DNA of 64,000 bases, taken from contig NZ_RDRE01000003.1 of assembly GCF_003693265.1 (NCBI RefSeq), forward strand, positions 1-64,000. The letters are read 5' to 3'. Below the pieces are notes generated by a model. It was not told where the DNA came from. It saw nothing but the letters and a program-made list of their open reading frames with translations, and searched no databases. Source of the stretch: Corynebacterium gottingense. GTDB lineage: Bacteria; Actinomycetota; Actinomycetes; Mycobacteriales; Mycobacteriaceae. The translations under genes were made by a program, and so were the position numbers. Below are positions 55,423 to 64,000 of this stretch, in pieces; position 1 is the stretch's first letter, and every line of letters starts with the position of its first letter.

Positions 55423-55449
55423 TTCCGCACTGTGAGGCGGGGAAGGAGG
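55423..55449 (+). promoter_or_regulatory. Candidate PyrR-binding RNA hairpin over the pyrR ribosome-binding site
   Basis: The leader has TTCCGC...GCGGGGAA arms around CACTGTGAGGC. The core CUGUGAGGC fits the PyrR recognition pattern CNGNGAGGY known from Bacillus and proposed for mycobacteria. The right arm runs into the ribosome-binding site GGAAGGAGG (55441-55449), so bound PyrR would block translation. Confidence 0.6.
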
Positions 55450-55450
55450 C

Positions 55451-56062
55451 ATGATGAGTGAAGACAACCGCGCAACCGTACAGCTGCTGACGGCAGACGA
55501 CGTCGCGCGCACAATCGCACGCATCGCGCACCAGATCATTGAAAAGACGGCGTTGGATTCGGCGCTGAAGTCAGAGGCGGGCGACGCACCGGCGTCGCCA
55601 GTATTGCTCCTTGGCATCCCCTCCGGGGGCGTGCCGTTGGCGCAGCGGATCGCCGCGTCCGTTGAGGAATTCTCCGGCGTAGAGGTTCCCGTTGGCAGTC
55701 TCGACGTGACCCTGTACAGGGACGACCTGCGCGACAAGCCGCACCGCGCGCTGCGCCCCACAAGCATCCCCGCGCCGCTTGACGGCGCGACGGTGATCCT
55801 CGTGGACGACGTCCTATACTCCGGTCGCACCATCCGGGCAGCGCTCGACTCGCTGCGCGACATTGGCCGCCCGGCCGCGATCCAGCTCGCGGTGCTGGTG
55901 GACCGGGGGCACAGGCAGCTGCCCATCCGCGCCGACTACGTGGGCAAGAACATCCCGACCGCGCTCACGGAGGACGTGACCGTCACGCTCACGCCGATTG
56001 ATGCCCGCGACGCGGTCACGCTGAGCCGGATCGCACCGGCCGCCGAAGGAGAGGCGAAGTAG
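55451..56062 (+). CDS. pyrR: Bifunctional pyr regulator / uracil phosphoribosyltransferase
   Basis: The 203-aa protein has the PRPP-binding motif [36 protein letters not shown], and basic residues in [19 protein letters not shown] that in PyrR face RNA. It senses UMP/UTP and represses the pyr operon by binding the leader RNA. Two adjacent ATGs (55451, 55454) both fit the strong GGAAGGAGG site. It is the first gene of a six-gene operon and starts just after a candidate binding hairpin. Confidence 0.95.
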   Translation: MMSEDNRATVQLLTADDVARTIARIAHQIIEKTALDSALKSEAGDAPASPVLLLGIPSGGVPLAQRIAASVEEFSGVEVPVGSLDVTLYRDDLRDKPHRALRPTSIPAPLDGATVILVDDVLYSGRTIRAALDSLRDIGRPAAIQLAVLVDRGHRQLPIRADYVGKNIPTALTEDVTVTLTPIDARDAVTLSRIAPAAEGEAK

Positions 56063-56063
56063 C

Positions 56064-56984
56064 ATGAAACACCTCGTTGACATCGCGGATCTCACCCGCG
56101 ACGACGCCATCGCGATCATGGATGAGGCCGACCGTTTCAAGGAAGCCCTGGACGGCCGCGACATCAAGAAGTTGCCCACACTTCGTGGGCGCACCATCTT
56201 CACCCTGTTTTACGAGAACTCCACCCGCACGCGTTCCTCGTTCGAGACCGCGGGTAAGTGGATGAGCGCGGACGTGATCAACATTTCCGCTTCCAGCTCC
56301 TCGGTGAAGAAGGGCGAGTCCCTTAAAGACACGGCGCTCACGGTGCAGTCGGTCGGCGCCGATGCCATCATCATGCGACACTCCGCATCCGGTGCCGCGA
56401 AGCTGCTCACGAAGTGGCTGCCGGAGACCAGCATCATTAACGCCGGCGACGGCAAACACCAGCACCCGACCCAGGCCCTGCTGGACGCGGTGACCATGCG
56501 CCAGCGCATCGGCGAGATCGCCGGGCGCAAGGTGGTCATCGTGGGCGACATCGTGCACTCGCGCGTGGTCCGCTCCAACGTTGACCTGCTCACGCTGCTC
56601 GGCGCGGAAGTCGTGCTGGTCGCGCCGCCAACCCTGCTGCCCACCGGGGTCGAGCACTGGCCAGCGCGCGTGGCTTACGACTTGGACGCGGAGATTGCGG
56701 ACGCGGACGTGGTGATGATGCTCCGCGTGCAGGCCGAGCGCATGCACGGCGGCTTCTTCCCCTCGCACCGCGAGTACGCCTCGCTGTACGGGCTGAGCGC
56801 GGCTCGCGCGGACCGCATGAAGGACGGCGCGATCATCATGCACCCGGGCCCGATGTTGCGCGGAATGGAAATCAATTTTGCTGTTGCGGAGCGCCAGAAC
56901 ACGGCGGTGTTGCAGCAGGTAACCAACGGTGTCTACACGCGCATGGCCCTGCTGTTTACGCTGCTTGCGGGAGAGGAAAAGTAA
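56064..56984 (+). CDS. pyrB: Aspartate carbamoyltransferase catalytic subunit
   Basis: The 306-aa enzyme condenses carbamoyl phosphate with aspartate. The carbamoyl-phosphate loop [18 protein letters not shown], the [18 protein letters not shown] loop, [23 protein letters not shown] and the MLRVQAERM aspartate site are present. No regulatory PyrI gene is next to it, as usual in Actinobacteria. It starts 1 base after pyrR with GGAG upstream, and its stop abuts pyrC. Confidence 0.97.
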   Translation: MKHLVDIADLTRDDAIAIMDEADRFKEALDGRDIKKLPTLRGRTIFTLFYENSTRTRSSFETAGKWMSADVINISASSSSVKKGESLKDTALTVQSVGADAIIMRHSASGAAKLLTKWLPETSIINAGDGKHQHPTQALLDAVTMRQRIGEIAGRKVVIVGDIVHSRVVRSNVDLLTLLGAEVVLVAPPTLLPTGVEHWPARVAYDLDAEIADADVVMMLRVQAERMHGGFFPSHREYASLYGLSAARADRMKDGAIIMHPGPMLRGMEINFAVAERQNTAVLQQVTNGVYTRMALLFTLLAGEEK

Positions 56985-58301
56985 ATGGCAAAGATTCTGC
57001 TGAAGAACGTGCGCCCGTACGGCGAGGACGAGGTGCAGGTGCTTATCGACGGCGGCGTGATCACCGCCATCGGCACCGAACTCGACGTCAACGACGCCGA
57101 GAGCGTCAAGGACGCCGAGGTCATCGACGCGCAGGGGAAGGTGCTGCTGCCGGGCCTGGTGGACATGCACGTCCACTTGCGCGAGCCGGGCCGCGAGGAC
57201 ACCGAGACCATCGCCACCGGCTCTGACGCCGCCGCGAAGGGTGGGTTCACCGCCGTGTTCACCATGGCGAACACTAGCCCGGTGATTGATCAGCCGTTTT
57301 TGGCTGACGCCGTGTGGGAAAAGGGCCAGGCCTACGGGAAGTGCGACGTGTACCCTGTTGGCGCGATCACGCAGGGGCTTCAAGGTGAGCAGCTCAGCGA
57401 GATCGGCCTGATGAGCCGCGGCCACGTGCGGATGTTTTCCGACGACGGAAAGTGCGTCAACAACCCGCAGGTGATGCGCCGCGCGGTGGAGTACGCGAAG
57501 GCGTACGACGTCCTGTTGGCTCAGCACGCCGAGGACCACCGCATGACCGCGGACTCGGTCGCGCACGAGGGCGAGGTGGCCGCACGACTCGGTTTGGGCG
57601 GCTGGCCGCGCGTCGCCGAGGAATCGGTGGTGGCACGCGACGTGATCATGACGCGCGACTACGGCGGGCGCCTGCACATCTGCCACGCCTCGACCGAGGG
57701 CACCGTGGAACTGCTGCGGTGGGCGAAGTCCCAGGGCATCGCGGTAAGCGCCGAGGTTACCCCGCACCACCTGCTCCTCACGGACGAGAAGCTGGAAACC
57801 TACGACGGCGTCTTCCGCGTCAACCCGCCGCTTCGCGAGTCCCGCGACACGGTCGCGCTGCGCGACGCGCTGCTCGACGGCACCGTGGACGTCGTAGCCA
57901 CTGACCACGCGCCGCACGGCTCCGAAGACAAGTGCGTGGAGTTCGAACACGCGAAGCCGGGCATGCTCGGGCTGGAGACCTCGCTAGCCATCATTGCCAA
58001 GGTCTTCGTCGAATCCGGGCTGGCAGATTGGCGCTTTGTGGCCAAGGTAATGAGCGAGCGCCCCGCGGAGATCCTCCGCCTGGCCGACCAGGGCCGGCCG
58101 ATTGCGGAGGGCGAGCCCGCGAACCTGGTGCTCGTTGATCCGGGAGCCGCGTGGACCGTACACGGCGAGGAGCTCCGCTCGAAGGCCTCGAACACACCCT
58201 ACGAGGGCACCGAGTTTTCCACTAGCGTGGCACTGACGCTGCTGCGCGGCGAGGTGACCTACCGCGCCACCCCAAGCGACACCACAACCAGCACGAAGTA
58301 A
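56985..58301 (+). CDS. pyrC: Dihydroorotase
   Basis: The 438-aa zinc amidohydrolase (type I) closes N-carbamoyl-aspartate to dihydroorotate. The HxH pair is in [20 protein letters not shown]. Metal ligands further on are in [15 protein letters not shown] and the catalytic Asp in [21 protein letters not shown] precedes the ATG, which directly follows the pyrB stop. A carA gene follows after 9 bases. Confidence 0.96.
   Translation: MAKILLKNVRPYGEDEVQVLIDGGVITAIGTELDVNDAESVKDAEVIDAQGKVLLPGLVDMHVHLREPGREDTETIATGSDAAAKGGFTAVFTMANTSPVIDQPFLADAVWEKGQAYGKCDVYPVGAITQGLQGEQLSEIGLMSRGHVRMFSDDGKCVNNPQVMRRAVEYAKAYDVLLAQHAEDHRMTADSVAHEGEVAARLGLGGWPRVAEESVVARDVIMTRDYGGRLHICHASTEGTVELLRWAKSQGIAVSAEVTPHHLLLTDEKLETYDGVFRVNPPLRESRDTVALRDALLDGTVDVVATDHAPHGSEDKCVEFEHAKPGMLGLETSLAIIAKVFVESGLADWRFVAKVMSERPAEILRLADQGRPIAEGEPANLVLVDPGAAWTVHGEELRSKASNTPYEGTEFSTSVALTLLRGEVTYRATPSDTTTSTK
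57041..57051 (+). repeat. GCTTATCGACG motif (in pyrC)
   Basis: 11-mer followed by G; codes Val-Leu-Ile-Asp-Gly near the PyrC N-terminus. Confidence 0.8.
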
Positions 58302-58310
58302 GGAACCACC

Positions 58311-59504
58311 ATGACTGAATCTCGAATCCCTGCGGCACTCGTGCTCGGAGACGGCAACGTCTACCGCGGAACCGCCTTTGGCGCCGTCTCGGCTGATTGC
58401 GACTCGCAGGACTCCGCGACGAGCGAGCCGGTGTACGGCGAAGCCGTCTTCACCACTGGCATGAGCGGCTACCAGGAGACGATGACGGACCCGTCCTACC
58501 ACCGCCAGATCGTCGTGATGACGGCACCGCAGATTGGCAATACCGGTTGGAACGACGAGGACAATGAGTCCCGCGGCAACCGCATCTGGGTTGCAGGTCT
58601 GATCATCCGCGACCTGTCCAAGCGGGTCTCCAGCTGGCGCGCGGAGCGTTCGCTGGAAGAGGAGATGCGCAACCAGGGCATCGTGGGCATCAGCGGCATT
58701 GACACCCGCTCCGTGGTGCGCCACCTGCGCAATTTCGGTTCCATTCCGGCTGGCATTTTTGTGGGGGAGGACGCCGCACAGAGCGTCGATAAGCTTGTGG
58801 CGCTGGTGAACGAGCAGCCGAGCATGGCTGGAGCCGACCTGTCCGCCGAGGTCAGCGCGGACGAGCCGTATACGGTCAAGGCGCAAGGGGAGAAACGCTT
58901 CACCGTCGTGGCGTACGACATGGGCGTGAAGACGGCGACCCCGAACCACCTGGCCAAGCGCGGGGTGGAGACAATCGTCGTGCCTGCGAACACTCCCTTT
59001 GAGGAGATCACTCAGTACAACCCGGACGGCGTATTCATCTCCAACGGTCCGGGCGACCCGGCGACCGCCGATGAGATGGTGGACATCACCCGCAAGGTCC
59101 TCGAACAGAAGCTGCCGCTGTTTGGCATCTGCTTTGGCAACCAGATCCTCGGCCGCGCGCTGGGGCTGGAGACCTTCAAGATGAAGTTCGGCCACCGCGG
59201 CATCAACGTGCCGGTGAAGAACCACCTGACCGGCAAGATCGACATCACCTCGCAGAACCACGGCTTCGCGCTGAAGGCGCCGGACGGCGTTGGCGTGGGC
59301 GAGAAGTTCGACACCGACTTCGGCCCGGCCGTGGTGTCGCACACCTGCCTGAACGACGACACCGTGGAAGGCGTCGCGCTGGAAAACGGCATGGCGTACT
59401 CGGTGCAGTTCCACCCGGAGTCTGCCGCCGGACCGCACGACGCGAACCCGCTGTTTGATCAGTTCATCGAGCTCATGCAGCAGCACAGCCCGAACGCACA
59501 GTAA
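58311..59504 (+). CDS. carA: Carbamoyl-phosphate synthase small subunit
   Basis: The 397-aa glutaminase subunit supplies ammonia to CarB. The N-terminal CPSase domain (VLGDGNVYRGTAFGA, FTTGMSGYQETMTDPSYHRQIV) is followed by a class I amidotransferase domain with catalytic Cys in FGICFGNQILGRALG and the His/Glu pair in VQFHPESAAGPHD. Operon member between pyrC and carB. Confidence 0.97.
   Translation: MTESRIPAALVLGDGNVYRGTAFGAVSADCDSQDSATSEPVYGEAVFTTGMSGYQETMTDPSYHRQIVVMTAPQIGNTGWNDEDNESRGNRIWVAGLIIRDLSKRVSSWRAERSLEEEMRNQGIVGISGIDTRSVVRHLRNFGSIPAGIFVGEDAAQSVDKLVALVNEQPSMAGADLSAEVSADEPYTVKAQGEKRFTVVAYDMGVKTATPNHLAKRGVETIVVPANTPFEEITQYNPDGVFISNGPGDPATADEMVDITRKVLEQKLPLFGICFGNQILGRALGLETFKMKFGHRGINVPVKNHLTGKIDITSQNHGFALKAPDGVGVGEKFDTDFGPAVVSHTCLNDDTVEGVALENGMAYSVQFHPESAAGPHDANPLFDQFIELMQQHSPNAQ
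58784..58795 (-). repeat. GCTTATCGACGC motif, reverse orientation (in carA)
   Basis: Exact 12-mer on the minus strand (plus strand codes Ser-Val-Asp-Lys). Confidence 0.85.
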
Positions 59505-59537
59505 CCAGGAACCAGGAAACACAAGGGAGAATTCACG

Positions 59538-62883
<3,346 letters not shown>

Positions 62884-62894
<11 letters not shown>

Positions 62895-63726
62895 CGCCCC
62901 GCAGCCCGGGTTCGGCGGACGTCTCGTCGCCGCGGGCGAGCGCCACGGTCGGCTGTGCGTCGGCATCGACCCGCACGCCGCGCTGCTTAAGCAGTGGGGC
63001 CTCCCAGATTCCGTCGACGGCTTGCGCCGCTTCGCGGAGATCTGCGTCGAGGCGTTCGCCGGACACGTCGCCCTGGTGAAGCCGCAGGTCGCGTTCTTTG
63101 AGCGCTTCGGCGCGCGCGGCTTTGCGGTCCTGGAGGAGACGCTGGCGTCGCTGCGCGAGCGCGGCACCCTCTCGGTGGCGGATGCGAAGCGCGGCGACAT
63201 CGGCTCGACCATGGCCGGCTACGCGGCCGCCTGGCTGGAGCCGGGCGCTCCGCTGGAGGCCGACGCGGTCACGCTGACGCCGTACCTCGGCGTCGGCTCG
63301 CTGGAGCCCGCCATCGAGTTGGCCGGCGAGCACGGCAAGGGCGTGTTCATCATGGCCGCGAACTCAAACCCGGAGGCGGAGGCGTTCCAGAGCTCGCTTA
63401 TCGACGACCGCACGATCTCCCAGTACATGGTCGACGGGTGCGCGGCGTACAACGGCGATGCCGAATCCGGCAGCGGGCGCGTCGGTCACGTCGGTCACGT
63501 TGGGGTCGTGGTGGGCGCGACCGTCGGCAAGCCGCCCCTGCTCGAGCGCCTCAACGCGCCGGTGCTCATGCCCGGGGTGGGCGCGCAGGGCGCCACTATG
63601 GATGACGTGGCGCGCATCGCCGGCGCACAGGCGCGGCTGGTGTTTCCGAACGTCTCGCGGTCCGTGCTCAGCGCTGGCCCTGAAGTGGGGAAACTTCGCG
63701 GCCGTGCCGGTGAGCTGGCAAAATAG
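62884..63726 (+). CDS. pyrF: Orotidine 5'-phosphate decarboxylase (type 2)
   Basis: The 280-aa enzyme decarboxylates OMP to UMP, the last step of the pathway. The type 2 form used by Actinobacteria is shown by [20 protein letters not shown], the catalytic [36 protein letters not shown] and [13 protein letters not shown]. An in-frame 9-base repeat gives [14 protein letters not shown] (about 63477-63515). It is translated from inside carB and ends the operon; pyrD and pyrE are not in the window. Confidence 0.96.
63396..63406 (+). repeat. GCTTATCGACG motif (in pyrF)
   Basis: 11-mer followed by A; codes Ser-Leu-Ile-Asp-Asp. Confidence 0.8.
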
Positions 63727-63769
63727 GAGCTTCGCCGGGGTCGTTTGCGCTTTTGGGCAAAAACCCTGG

Positions 63770-63795
63770 TAGTTTAGTTCCGTCAACGCGTTGAC
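63770..63795 (+). promoter_or_regulatory. -10-like TAGTTT followed by palindrome GTCAACGCGTTGAC
   Basis: TAGTTT (63770-63775) resembles a -10 box. A perfect 14-bp palindrome occupies 63782-63795, at the expected transcription start, where a repressor would act. The rest of the window (63796-64000) shows no convincing coding start and is probably the long leader of the next gene. No terminator for pyrF is obvious before it. Confidence 0.45.
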
Positions 63796-64000
63796 GTGGT
63801 TAAATCCTTTGACGCATCGGGCCGCGGTTGCGGTGCGGTGGCCGGGGCACGCTCCCCGGCGCGCGTCGGCGCGGAGGATCTGACCCAGTGCTACACTTAG
63901 CCAGAACTGAGAGTTGCACGGATGGCATTCGGGCTGTTGAACGGCCCTGTGGATTCGTGTGGTGGTCTCGGCTTGACGGCTTCGGTAGAACTGGACCGAT

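Overview
The window is a contiguous piece of a high-GC actinobacterial chromosome, almost certainly Corynebacterium. The evidence is the phosphatidylinositol-mannoside gene block (pgsA-patA-pimA), the mycobacterial/corynebacterial order thrS-HIT-pgsA-patA-pimA ... yebC-ruvCAB-yajC-secDF-SBP-apt-relA, GTG/TTG starts, TAnnnT -10 boxes placed directly before start codons (leaderless genes), and the paired CE1758/CE1759-type flavin genes. The species cannot be named from the sequence alone.

Layout. Positions 1-2100 are an accessory scar: the 3' end of an IS21-type istB with its terminal repeats, a truncated IS6-family transposase, a truncated coiled-coil ORF, an orphan AT-richer gene, and an ardA-type antirestriction gene interrupted by an in-frame stop. 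After a possible tiny peptide gene with a strong terminator (2157-2353) comes a copper/haem-peroxidase operon (CopC-PCuAC-DyP). From 5 to 23.5 kb lie thrS, the PIM lipid operon, tesB, yebC, ruvCAB, the SecDF translocase, a peptide-binding lipoprotein, apt and the bifunctional (p)ppGpp enzyme. From 23.6 to 35.4 kb lie a surface 5'-nucleotidase, a small Thr-rich membrane protein, a cyclophilin, tpx, a glyoxalase-II-like gene, hisS, sdaA, an FMN reductase next to a frameshifted luciferase-like monooxygenase, a CBS protein and a zinc metallopeptidase. From 35.5 to 45.5 kb lie aspS, a phosphotransferase-like gene, rarA, alaS, yqgF, mltG and aroE. From 45.6 to 52 kb come a prepilin peptidase, aroC-aroK-aroB-aroQ, pepQ, efp and nusB. 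From 52 to 55.3 kb lie PPK2, two YbjN genes and an SRPBCC-epimerase fusion. From 55.4 to 63.7 kb is the pyrimidine operon pyrR-pyrB-pyrC-carA-carB-pyrF. The last 270 bases look like the promoter and leader of the next gene.

Most of the window is ordinary housekeeping DNA arranged in tight, often overlapping operons. The most striking unexplained signal is an 11-mer, GCTTATCGACG, found 16 times by eye in 64 kb (13 on the plus strand, 3 on the minus strand), against about 0.03 expected in random sequence. It occurs in coding and non-coding DNA. Within plus-oriented genes it always reads Leu-Ile-Asp with the codon CTT. It looks like a chromosomal signal sequence (segregation, recombination or uptake type), not a gene feature. 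Other points worth checking are a PyrR-type RNA hairpin overlapping the pyrR ribosome-binding site, a 30-bp-arm inverted repeat at 25.9 kb, the broken ardA, and the frameshifted monooxygenase.
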